NCBI GenBank assembly: GCA_002898535.1
Contig: BEHN01000019.1
Location: 1-57,554, forward strand
Length of the DNA stretch: 57,554 nt
Direction of reading: 5' to 3'
Source of the DNA: a bacterium HR11
Lineage (GTDB): Bacteria; Acidobacteriota; HRBIN11
Shown here: piece after piece, positions 25,608-34,657 of the stretch
How positions within the stretch are numbered: position 1 is the stretch's first letter
How the letters are laid out: every line of letters begins with the position of its first letter
Position numbers and translations under genes: made by a program
Notes under the pieces: model-generated
What the model was told of the DNA's origin: nothing
What the model saw: only the letters and a program-made list of their open reading frames with translations
Database searches by the model: none

Positions 25608-26993
25608 ATGGCCTTTGTCAACTTCTCGACCCGGGAGATCCTGGTCAAGATCGTCTATTACGGGCCGGGACTGGGCGGAAAGACGACGTCGCTCCAGTAT
25701 ATTTACAATTCCCTGCCGGGGACCCATCGGGGCAAGATGATCTCCCTGGCGACGGACGAGGACCGGACGATCTACTTTGACTTTCTGCCCGTCTACCTCG
25801 GGAAGCTTCAGGGCTTCACGGTCCGACTCCAGCTGTATACCGTCCCGGGCCAGGTCCGGTACAATCAGACCCGCCGCCTCGTCCTGAAGGGCGTCGACGG
25901 GGTCGTCTTCGTGGCCGACCTTCAGCGGCATCGCAAGTTCTCTAACATCGAGAGCTATCAGAACCTGGAAGAAAACCTGGCTTACTACGGCCTTCAACTC
26001 GCCCAGCTTCCTCACGTCATCCAATACAACAAGATCGACCTGCCGAACATCATGCCCGTCGAGGAGCTGAACGAGACCCTCAACAAGTACCAGGCGCCGT
26101 ACTTCCGGACCTGCGCCACGACGGGCGAGGGCATCCTGGATGCCCTGACGACGATCTCGAAGATGGTCTTTGAGGACCTGCGCAAGCGAGGCTTGCGGGA
26201 CGTGTCGAAGCCGCCGGCCTCCGAGGCGACCGAACGGCCTGGAGAAAAGCGGCCGGCCGCCCCGGTCGAGGTCGTGGACGTCACGACGGCCGGCACCGAA
26301 GCCCTTGCCTCGACTCCCTCGCTGGCGGAGATCGCCCCCGAGGAAATCGAAGTTACCGACGACGAGCTGGCCGTCATCGAACCGGCGACGACGGCGACGT
26401 TCTCGTCCCCGGCGGGCCTACGTCCTTCGACACCCCCGGAGGAAGCCCTCGAGGCCGAGGACTTCAGCGCCCTGGAAGAATCCGAGGCCGAGGCCTTCCC
26501 GGTGGAATCGGGGGCTTTCGAGTCCGCCGAGTCCGAGTCGCCCCCGCCCTATCGGGGCGAAGAGACGGTCTTGATGCATGTCCCGCCCCGGGAAGACTTG
26601 GAAGCCCGGGTCGGGGAGCCGCCCAAGCGACGGCCGTCGGAAGTCCCGACGACTCGGATCCCGTCGCCGCGTGTGGACTGGTGGTGGGCCGCCGTCCCGG
26701 AGGAAGTCCTTCCCCTTTGGCAGGACATCCAGTACGCTTGGCAGGACCAGGACCCGACGGCTTTCCGGATCAGCTTTCAGTCTCTCTACGAGTCCCTCTC
26801 GCACCTGGTCGGGGCATCCCCCGAGACGCTCCTACCGGAAGCCGTCCGCATGTTCTGGCCGATGGCCCGCCATTACGTCGAGACCCAGTCGATCTGGACG
26901 GAGGACTACACCCGTTGGGGCTGGCTCCTCCTCTGGGGCTTGGGCTGGGTCTACTGGCTCCGTCGGATCGCCGGGGGCCGGTCCGCCGAGTGA
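25608..26993 (+). CDS. MglA-family Ras-like GTPase with a long C-terminal extension
   Basis: The 461 residues fall into three parts. Residues 1-195 are a complete MglA GTPase: P-loop GPGLGGKT (19-26), the MglA-specific T78 and Q82 in YTVPGQ, and YNKIDLP. MglA sets cell polarity and directs motility or secretion machinery, cycling with its GAP MglB. Residues about 200-345 are an acidic, Pro/Ser-rich linker. Residues about 350-461 form a Trp-rich domain ending in the hydrophobic stretch WGWLLLWGLGWVYWLRRI. Ordinary MglA is about 195 residues, so the tail is unusual and might anchor the protein to the membrane. No mglB is adjacent. Confidence 0.9.
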   Translation: MAFVNFSTREILVKIVYYGPGLGGKTTSLQYIYNSLPGTHRGKMISLATDEDRTIYFDFLPVYLGKLQGFTVRLQLYTVPGQVRYNQTRRLVLKGVDGVVFVADLQRHRKFSNIESYQNLEENLAYYGLQLAQLPHVIQYNKIDLPNIMPVEELNETLNKYQAPYFRTCATTGEGILDALTTISKMVFEDLRKRGLRDVSKPPASEATERPGEKRPAAPVEVVDVTTAGTEALASTPSLAEIAPEEIEVTDDELAVIEPATTATFSSPAGLRPSTPPEEALEAEDFSALEESEAEAFPVESGAFESAESESPPPYRGEETVLMHVPPREDLEARVGEPPKRRPSEVPTTRIPSPRVDWWWAAVPEEVLPLWQDIQYAWQDQDPTAFRISFQSLYESLSHLVGASPETLLPEAVRMFWPMARHYVETQSIWTEDYTRWGWLLLWGLGWVYWLRRIAGGRSAE

Positions 26994-27750
26994 GGGAGAT
27001 GCCCCAGGCCCGTCGCCGGCCTATTTTTAGTACCGGGTGGGCCAGTGGCGGCCCCCAAGGGACCCGCCGTCGCTTTCCGGCAACCCGTCGGGCGAAGGGG
27101 CGGGCCCGATGTGCGCGTTCCAGCCGGGCACCCGCCGTCATGCGGGCGTCTGAAAACTCACATAACAGAGCCATTTGGGAGGCGAGAAGTGCGATGGGAA
27201 GCGGAAAGGGCACCTCCACGAAAGCACGATGTTTCAGGCATTCGGCAGATGGGCAGGTGGGCAGATAGGCAGATGGGCATTTGGCAGGTGGGCAGGTCGG
27301 CAGATAGGCAGGTGGGCATTCGGCCGGTCGGGCGACGGGCGTCGATCCCCGGAACACCGGCCGTCATGCCGGTGGCTTCCGGAGAGAGCCCGCCGTCCTG
27401 CGGGCGTCATCCCCATGCACCGCCCGTCCTGGCCGGGTCGATCCCCTCTGAACACCGCCCGTCATGGCGGTGGCATCCTTCACAAGCTTGAAACATCGCG
27501 ATCGCCGGGCCACCGTTTTCCCGGATGGGAACCGCATTTCTCCCAACCGGACGGCTCTGATAATCGGGTATGCAGAAAGCCGGCTCACCGGCCTGTTTAT
27601 CCTGAACCGGTAGAGCCTGTTTCAAAACTCACCGCCGAGGCGCAGAGGACGCAGAGGATGAGGGTTTTTCTTCGATTTTTTCTCTGCGTTCTCGGCGTCT
27701 CAGCGGTGGAATGGAGTTTTTGAAATACGCTCTACGGTCGATAAGGACCC
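26994..27750. repeat. repeat island between the mglA-like and molybdoenzyme genes
   Basis: Five hairpins share a CGTCATG or CGTCCTG loop: CACCCGCCGTCATGCGGGCG (27128), CACCGGCCGTCATGCCGGTG (27355), CCGCCGTCCTGCGGGCG (27389), CGCCCGTCCTGGCCGGG (27421) and CACCGCCCGTCATGGCGGTG (27453). GGGCAGRT octamers lie at 27245-27320. An inverted repeat at 27624-27716 pairs CGCAGAGGACGCAGAG-type sequence with CTCTGCGTTCTCGGCG. No gene supported. Confidence 0.7.
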
Positions 27751-28401
27751 ATGCGTCACAACCGGATCCGGAGTCCCAACCTTCAGCGCCCTACGCCGCC
27801 GGGGCAGGTCTACGTGGACACCTTTCCGATCTACGACATCACGCCCCGTCGGCCCGTCTTTGACCCGGCGACCTGGCGATTCCGCATCTGGGGCACCGTC
27901 GAACGGCCGGCCGAGTGGACCTGGGACGAGCTCTTACGGCTTCCGACCGTCGAGGTCGTCGCCGACTTTCACTGCGTGACCCGCTGGTCCAAGCGGGCCT
28001 TAGTCTGGGAAGGCATCCCGGTCGGAGTCCTCTTGGAGCACGTCCGGCCGAAGCCGGAAGCCGTCCAGGTCATGGCCCACAGTATGGAGGGCTACACGAC
28101 CAACGTGCCCCTGGAGTACCTCCGCCGGGAGGACAGTCTGCTGGCGTTCCGGCTGAACGGCCAGCCCCTGACGCCGGAACACGGGGCCCCGCTTCGACTG
28201 GTCGTCCCTCAGTTGTACGCCTGGAAGAGCGCCAAATATCTGTGCGGCCTCGAATTTCAGACAGACTGGATACCGGGCTTTTGGGAACAGCGGGGCTATC
28301 ACTTGATCGGCGACCCCTGGGAGGAACAGCGGTACTGGGAGCCCATCGAGCGGGTCCGGGCCTGGTGGCGTCGCGTTCGCGTCCGTCGCGTCGAACGCTG
28401 A
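27751..28401 (+). CDS. molybdopterin-dependent oxidoreductase (sulfite oxidase fold)
   Basis: This 216-residue single-domain member of the Oxidored_molyb family (PF00174) is related to MsrP/YedY. C75 in DFHCVTRWS is the molybdenum-ligating cysteine. VWEGIPVGVLLEHV, DSLLAFRLNGQPLTPEHGAPLRLVVP and YAWKSAKYLCGLEF are family landmarks. No twin-arginine signal precedes it, so it is probably cytoplasmic, unlike MsrP. No heme partner is adjacent. The ATG follows AAGGA. The substrate is unknown. Confidence 0.9.
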   Translation: MRHNRIRSPNLQRPTPPGQVYVDTFPIYDITPRRPVFDPATWRFRIWGTVERPAEWTWDELLRLPTVEVVADFHCVTRWSKRALVWEGIPVGVLLEHVRPKPEAVQVMAHSMEGYTTNVPLEYLRREDSLLAFRLNGQPLTPEHGAPLRLVVPQLYAWKSAKYLCGLEFQTDWIPGFWEQRGYHLIGDPWEEQRYWEPIERVRAWWRRVRVRRVER

Positions 28402-28509
28402 AGGGGTCCGGGCGGTGAGGCCTTTGGGTGCTGGGGATTAGGCCCTTCAAAAGCATAAAACCGAATACCTAACACCGAACACCCGCTACCCCACTGAGAG
28501 GTCCTGCCC

Positions 28510-29641
28510 ATGCTGGTCGAAGAGATGGAACGTACGTGGGAGAGTCTCCGAGAGAAGTGGTCTGAATTGCGAGGCTACCTTTGATTGGGACGCGGTTCGT
28601 GCCCGACGGGAGGCCTTGGAGGCCCAACTTCATGACCCGACGGTATGGCGAGAGCCCGTCCGCATGTCGCAGATCGCTCGGGAAAAGACCCGCTTGGAAA
28701 GTCTCCTGGCCGAGTTGGACCGGGTCGAGCGTCAGTTGGAAGACCTCCAGGTCTATCTGGAGCTGGCCCGGGAGGGCGAAGACGTCGAGCCCGAATTCCG
28801 CCAGGCCGTGGAGAGACTGGAGAAGGCCCTCCAGGAAATGGAGACCCGCCTCCTGTTGAATGAAGAAGACGACGAACGGAACGCTATTCTCAGCATCCAC
28901 GCCGGGGCCGGGGGGACCGAGGCCCAGGACTGGGCCGAACTCCTCCTGCGGATGTACCTGCGATGGGCCGAAGCGCACGGCTTCAAGGCTCAGGTCGTGG
29001 ACGTCCTGCCGGGCGAAGAGGCCGGCCTCAAGAGCGTCACGGTCCGGGTCGAGGGGCCCTATGCCTTTGGCCGCCTCAAGGGCGAGACGGGCGTCCACCG
29101 TCTCGTGCGGATCTCGCCCTTTGACGCCAACCGGCGGCGGCACACGTCCTTCGCCTCCGTGTTCGTCATCCCGGAGGTCGAGGACGACATCGAGGTCGAG
29201 ATCCGACCCGAGGACCTGCGGATCGAGACCTTCCGGGCCGGAGGCCACGGCGGCCAGCACGTCAACATGACGGACTCGGCCGTCCGGATCACGCATATCC
29301 CGACGGGCATCGTCGTCCAGTGTCAGAACGAGCGGTCCCAGCACCAGAACAAGCGGATCGCCCTGCAAATCTTGCGGGCCCGTCTGTACGACTACTACAA
29401 GCGCAAGCGGGAGGAGGAGTTTCAGCAAAAGTTCGAGTCGGCCAAGACGGACATCAGCTTTGGCCATCAGATCCGGTCCTACATCTTGCATCCTTACAAG
29501 CTGGTCAAGGATCACCGCACGGGCCACGAGGACCCGCAGGCCGAGCTCGTCTTAGACGGGGAACACCTGGACGACTTCATCCGGGCCTATCTCATCTACC
29601 GTCGGCGTCAGAAAGGCATGGCCGACATCGTTCGGGCTTAA
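28510..29641 (+). CDS. prfB: peptide chain release factor 2, with programmed +1 frameshift
   Basis: The zero frame starts at ATG 28510 (MLVEEMERTW) and stops after 24 codons at TGA 28582-28584. A +1 shift after CTT (28579-28581) continues as DWDAVRARREALEAQLHDP and gives a 376-residue RF2. The SPF tripeptide (SPFDANRRRH) that reads UGA and UAA is present, as is GGQ in GGHGGQHVNM, the peptide-release loop. RF2 thereby regulates itself: low RF2 slows termination at UGA and favours the shift. The same cell uses UGA for Sec in selD. A plain ORF call would begin wrongly at about 28616. Confidence 0.95.
28571..28584 (+). promoter_or_regulatory. RF2 +1 frameshift site
   Basis: GAGGC-TAC-CTT-TGA: a short internal Shine-Dalgarno-like GAGG, then the slippery CTT and an in-frame TGA, as in E. 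coli prfB. The base after TGA is T rather than the usual C. Confidence 0.88.
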
Positions 29642-29866
29642 GCCGTGGCGGGAGGCCGGGATGCAAGATGCAGGATACAGGATGGGGAACAAGGTCCCGG
29701 GTCCCAGGAGAGAGGTCTGGAGCCATTGCGGAATAGGCGTCTCCGCCCCGCTCGCCCGAGCGGGGTCGCGACTCCAACGTGGCGGCATGACGTCGTGACG
29801 ACGTTACGGAGTCCGATGATGACCGCCGACCCCAAACCATTCGCCGTTCGCCATCGGAGGCGCGAG
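29642..29866. repeat. spacer with heptamer and GAGCGGGG hairpin repeats
   Basis: GATGCAAGATGCAGGATACA units (29660-29680) are followed by the hairpin CCCCGCTCGCCCGAGCGGGG (29746-29765) and a tail GGCGGCATGACGTCGTGACG. The arrangement resembles 10934-10990. Confidence 0.7.
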
Positions 29867-31063
<1,197 letters not shown>

Positions 31064-31214
31064 ACATTCGGCGTCAGGTGCTCTGGGCGTTAGCCGTCAC
31101 CGGGAGTCATCCGGGAATGACTCGATGGTCCGCGCGGGGTCTGTGTGGACTGCGGTCCCTTTTCGGGACCCGGCACACGGTACCTGAGACCATGGCTCAT
31201 CCAGGAGAGCCCCT

Positions 31215-32036
31215 ATGACCGCATCCGTTCCGAGCCGATGGACGGTCGGTCTCGTGCAGTACGCCCCGGCGTTCGGACGGAAGGCCGCAAACCTGGCCGC
31301 CGTCGAAGCTCTCTTACGGGACACCCGAGCGGACCTGATCGTCCTGCCTGAGCTGTTTGCGACGGGCTATCTGTTCCGGGACGCCGCCGAGGCCTACGAG
31401 CTGGCCGAGCCGATCCCGGACGGGCCGACGTGCCGGGCCCTGCGGGACTGGTCCCGACGGTGGGACATGGCCATCGTGGCCGGCATCGCCGAACGGGCAC
31501 CCGACGGCGTTTACAACAGCGCCGTCCTGGTCGATGCCCGGACGGATACCCTCGAGGTCTACCGGAAGATCCACTTGTTCAACGAAGAGAAGGTCTGGTT
31601 CCGACCGGGGAATCTGGGTTTCCGAGTTTTCTCCGTTCGGGGCGTCCAGGTCGGTGTGATGGTCTGCTTCGACTGGATTTTTCCCGAAGCCTGCCGGACT
31701 CTGGCGCTGAAGGGCGCTCAGGTCGTGGCCCATCCGGCCAATCTGGTCTTGCCGTACTGCCAGCGGGCGATGCCCATCCGGAGCCTGGAAAATCGGGTCT
31801 TCTGCGTCACGGCCAACCGCACCGGCGAGGACGTCCGGGAGGACGGCCGCCGGTTGGCCTTCACGGGCCAGAGCCTCATCACAGCGCCGGACGCTTCGAG
31901 CCTTCTGACGCTGGGACCCGACGAGGTCCGGGCCGCCGTCGTCGAGATCGACCCCCGGACGGCTTTGGACAAGCAGGTGACGGCTCGGAACCACGTTTTC
32001 CACGACCGCCGGCCGGAGTATTACCGTGTGAGTTAG
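31215..32036 (+). CDS. carbon-nitrogen hydrolase (nitrilase superfamily amidase)
   Basis: This 273-residue protein has the Glu-Lys-Cys triad: E46 in LPELFATGY, K118 in YRKIHLF and C151 in MVCFDWIFPE. These enzymes hydrolyse amides, carbamoyl compounds or omega-amides through a thioester. AHPANLVLPYCQRAM and FCVTANRTGED fit the omega-amidase/N-carbamoyl branch, but the exact substrate is unknown. The ATG follows AGGAGAG. It precedes the C1-cofactor genes on the same strand, separated by repeat-free DNA, and could be transcribed with them. Confidence 0.92.
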   Translation: MTASVPSRWTVGLVQYAPAFGRKAANLAAVEALLRDTRADLIVLPELFATGYLFRDAAEAYELAEPIPDGPTCRALRDWSRRWDMAIVAGIAERAPDGVYNSAVLVDARTDTLEVYRKIHLFNEEKVWFRPGNLGFRVFSVRGVQVGVMVCFDWIFPEACRTLALKGAQVVAHPANLVLPYCQRAMPIRSLENRVFCVTANRTGEDVREDGRRLAFTGQSLITAPDASSLLTLGPDEVRAAVVEIDPRTALDKQVTARNHVFHDRRPEYYRVS

Positions 32037-32165
32037 GTCCCGGGTCTCAGGAAGAGAGGACCATGGACCTGAGGCCGCCCGGTCGACCGAGGCAGGTCTA
32101 CGGTCCTTTCCTGGAACCCGGTACCTGGGACTTGATGCCCCTTGATCCCGCACCCCGAGACGTCT

Positions 32166-33038
32166 ATGAAGGTCGCCATCCTCAGCGGCGGGGACGGCTG
32201 GCACGTTCAGGAACTCCAACGGGCCTTGATCGCCCGAGGCCATGGAGCCACCCGGCTCCCCATCCAACGTCTGATCGGGCGCATCGAAGGGCCCTCGGTC
32301 CTCCACGTCGGTTCCGTCTGCTTGGACGACTGGGACGCCGTCCTCGTCCGGACCATCCCACGGGGGTCCCTCGAGCAGATTATTTTCCGGATGGATGCCC
32401 TGCACCTGCTGGAGGCCCGGGGCGTTCGGGTCCTCAATCCCCCCAAGGCCATCGAGCGCACCGTGGACAAGTACTACACGTCGGGTCTGCTGGCCCAGGC
32501 CGGCCTGCCCACGCCCCGGACGGTCGTGTGCGAGCAGTCCGACGACGCCCTCGAGGCCTTTGAGGCCCTCGGCGGCGACGTCATCGTCAAGCCCCTGTTT
32601 GGCTCGATGGGCCTCGGGATGGTCCGCATCGAGAGCCCGGACGTCGCCTACCGAGTGTTTAAAGCCCTCGAGCTGGAGCGGGCCGTCTACTATCTCCAGG
32701 AGACGATTCCCCACGGGGGTCGGGACATCCGGGCCTTCGTCCTGGGCGGTCGCGTCCTGGCGGCCATGGAGCGGGTCGCCGACGGCTGGCGGACGAACGT
32801 GGCGCAGGGGGCTCGGGTCCGCCCGGCTCGGCTGACGTCGGAGCAGGAAGCCCTCTGTCTTCGGGCCGTCGAGGTCGTCGGCGCCGAGTACGCCGGCGTG
32901 GACCTGCTACCCGGCCCGGACGGGACCTGCTACGTCCTGGAAGTCAACGGCATCCCCGGCTGGCAGGGCCTTCAGACGACGACGGACCGGGACATCGCCG
33001 CTGAGATCGTCGCCTACCTGGAGCGGACGGCCGTCTAA
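32166..33038 (+). CDS. RimK-like ATP-grasp ligase, probably in H4MPT/MFR metabolism
   Basis: This 290-residue ATP-grasp enzyme resembles RimK and archaeal MptN, which add glutamate to an acceptor carboxylate. MKVAILSGGDGWHVQELQRA is the N-terminal domain. VDKYYTSGLLAQAGLPTPRT, then VIVKPLFGSMGLGM, form the ATP-binding lid. YYLQETIPHGGRDIRAFVLG and CYVLEVNGIPGWQGLQ carry the metal-binding acidic residues and Asn. Homologues sit in methylotroph H4MPT clusters. The next genes (CitG-like, PTPS-like, FolK-MptA) make side-chain ligation of H4MPT or methanofuran the best guess. I start at ATG 32166. Confidence 0.88.
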   Translation: MKVAILSGGDGWHVQELQRALIARGHGATRLPIQRLIGRIEGPSVLHVGSVCLDDWDAVLVRTIPRGSLEQIIFRMDALHLLEARGVRVLNPPKAIERTVDKYYTSGLLAQAGLPTPRTVVCEQSDDALEAFEALGGDVIVKPLFGSMGLGMVRIESPDVAYRVFKALELERAVYYLQETIPHGGRDIRAFVLGGRVLAAMERVADGWRTNVAQGARVRPARLTSEQEALCLRAVEVVGAEYAGVDLLPGPDGTCYVLEVNGIPGWQGLQTTTDRDIAAEIVAYLERTAV

Positions 33039-33053
33039 CGGGCGATTCCCTTC

Positions 33054-33083
33054 TTTGCAGGCTTGACGATCCGCCATTAAACT
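33054..33083 (+). promoter_or_regulatory. possible promoter of the CitG-like gene
   Basis: TTTGCA (33054-33059), an 18-base spacer and TAAACT (33078-33083). The first match is imperfect. It lies between the ATP-grasp stop and the CitG-like start. Confidence 0.4.
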
Positions 33084-33176
33084 GTCGTAGAAGTCAAGAC
33101 GTAGCGACGGCGTGACGGGGCCATGCCCATGGAAAACCCCGTCACACCGTCACGTCATCACGCCGTCACTCTCTGT

Positions 33177-34049
33177 ATGCCCTACGACCCCGACACCGTT
33201 GCCGTGGCCGCTCAGCTCGCCTGTCTCCTGGAGGCCAGTGCCGAAAAGCCTGGCAACGTCACGCCGACCCGCCGATTCGAGGACCTGGACTATGAAGACT
33301 TCCTGCGGGCGGCGGCGGCCATCGGTCCCGAGATGGCCCGGGCCGGCACACGCGGGGTCGGTGAGACCGTCTGGGCGGCCGTGACGGCGACCCGACGGTG
33401 GACCCGGACGAACGTCAACCTGGGGATCGTCCTCCTGCTGGCGCCCCTGGCTCGGGCGGCCCTGTTGGGCGACCCGACGGCGGAGGGCCTCGCCCCGGCC
33501 GAGGCCCTGCGGGTCCGTCTCCGGCGGGTCCTGCGGGACCTGACCGTCGAGGACGCCCGCTACGCCTATGCGGCCATCCGGCTGGCCGCCCCGGGCGGCC
33601 TGGGGACGGTCGAACGGCACGACGTCCGGACCGAGCCGACCGTGACCCTGCGGGAAGCCATGGCGGCGGCCGCCGACCGGGATAGCATCGCCGCCGAGTA
33701 CGTGACCGACTATGCTATTACGTTCGAGCGAGCCCGACCGGCCTTACGGCAGGCCCTCGCCCGGGGCCTTTCCTACCGGCAGGCCGCCGTCCAGGTCTTC
33801 CTGGAAGTCCTGGCGGCCGTCCCGGACACGTTGATCGCTCGAAAAGTCGGCCGGCCCGTCGCCGAGGCCGTCTCGCGGCAGGCCGCCCGGGTCGTCGCCG
33901 CCGGGGGCGTCTTCACCGAAGCCGGTCGGCGGGCCCTGGCCCGACTGGACCGCCGCCTCCGCCGAGACGGCCACCGCCTCAATCCCGGTACGACGGCCGA
34001 CCTCGTCGCCGCCGCCCTCTTCGTCGTCCTCTTGGAGGATGCGGGATAG
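33177..34049 (+). CDS. CitG-family (triphosphoribosyl-dephospho-CoA synthase-like) protein
   Basis: This 290-residue all-helical protein has the CitG/MdcB family signatures: LEASAEKPGNVTPTRRFEDLDYEDFL at the N-terminus, then TNVNLGIVLLLAPLARA and LNPGTTADLVAAALFVVLLE at the C-terminus. Classical members make the prosthetic-group precursor of citrate or malonate lyase. No lyase genes are here, and relatives recur in bacterial and archaeal H4MPT/MFR neighbourhoods, so it may act in C1-cofactor synthesis. I use ATG 33177; ATG 33123 would prepend a GTCACACCGTCACG repeat-like stretch. Confidence 0.87.
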   Translation: MPYDPDTVAVAAQLACLLEASAEKPGNVTPTRRFEDLDYEDFLRAAAAIGPEMARAGTRGVGETVWAAVTATRRWTRTNVNLGIVLLLAPLARAALLGDPTAEGLAPAEALRVRLRRVLRDLTVEDARYAYAAIRLAAPGGLGTVERHDVRTEPTVTLREAMAAAADRDSIAAEYVTDYAITFERARPALRQALARGLSYRQAAVQVFLEVLAAVPDTLIARKVGRPVAEAVSRQAARVVAAGGVFTEAGRRALARLDRRLRRDGHRLNPGTTADLVAAALFVVLLEDAG

Positions 34050-34128
34050 AAGAATAGGGAAATCCCGGCTTGCATCTTGTATCCTGGATCCTGCATCCTG
34101 TATCTTGCCTATGTCCCGGAGCGTCGGG

Positions 34129-34623
34129 ATGGAACGGTTTCGCATCACCATCGCCAAAGAATACCTGGGGTTCTGCGCCGCCCACTTCATCACCTACGAG
34201 GGCCATCTCTGTGAGGCGCTCCACGGCCACAACTACCACGTCCGTATCACCCTGGAGGGACCCATCGACGAGAACTACTACGTGATGGACTTCATCCGGG
34301 TCAAGAAGATGATGAAGGGGATCTGCGACCGACTGGATCACCGGATGCTCCTTCCCATGCACAACCCCCACCTGGTCTTAGAGACGACCGAGGACCGGGT
34401 GTCGGTCCGCTATAAGCACCGGCTCTTCGTGTTTCCCCGGGAAGACGTCGTCCTCCTTCCGATTCCCAACACGACGGCCGAGATGTTGGCCCGGTACCTG
34501 TGCGAGCAGGCCCTGGCGGAGCTGGCCCGGATGAGAGCGCCGTCCCTTCAGATGATCGAGGTCGAGGTCGAGGAGGCCCCCGGCCAGTCGGCCATCTACC
34601 GGCGGGACCTGGCGGCGGGATGA
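34129..34623 (+). CDS. 6-pyruvoyl-tetrahydropterin synthase/QueD family protein
   Basis: This 164-residue T-fold protein has the zinc histidines and catalytic cysteine in place: FCAAHFITYEGH, then LCEALHGHNYHVRI (Cys-x3-HGH). VMDFIRVKKMMKGICDRLDHRML follows, and NTTAEMLARYL near the end. The family converts dihydroneopterin triphosphate to pyruvoyl- or carboxy-tetrahydropterin, or acts in pterin salvage. Thirty-five bases separate it from FolK-MptA, so a step in H4MPT pterin synthesis is more likely than queuosine synthesis, though QueD activity cannot be excluded. ATG 34129 has CGGAG upstream. Confidence 0.88.
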   Translation: MERFRITIAKEYLGFCAAHFITYEGHLCEALHGHNYHVRITLEGPIDENYYVMDFIRVKKMMKGICDRLDHRMLLPMHNPHLVLETTEDRVSVRYKHRLFVFPREDVVLLPIPNTTAEMLARYLCEQALAELARMRAPSLQMIEVEVEEAPGQSAIYRRDLAAG

Positions 34624-34657
34624 TGGGAATGGACGGAACGGCTATGCCGAGGGAGTC

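Noticed and set aside
27234-27330. Possible CRISPR array in GGGCAGAT repeats
   Set aside because: The period is 8 bp with no unique spacers of 25-40 bp, and no cas genes are present.
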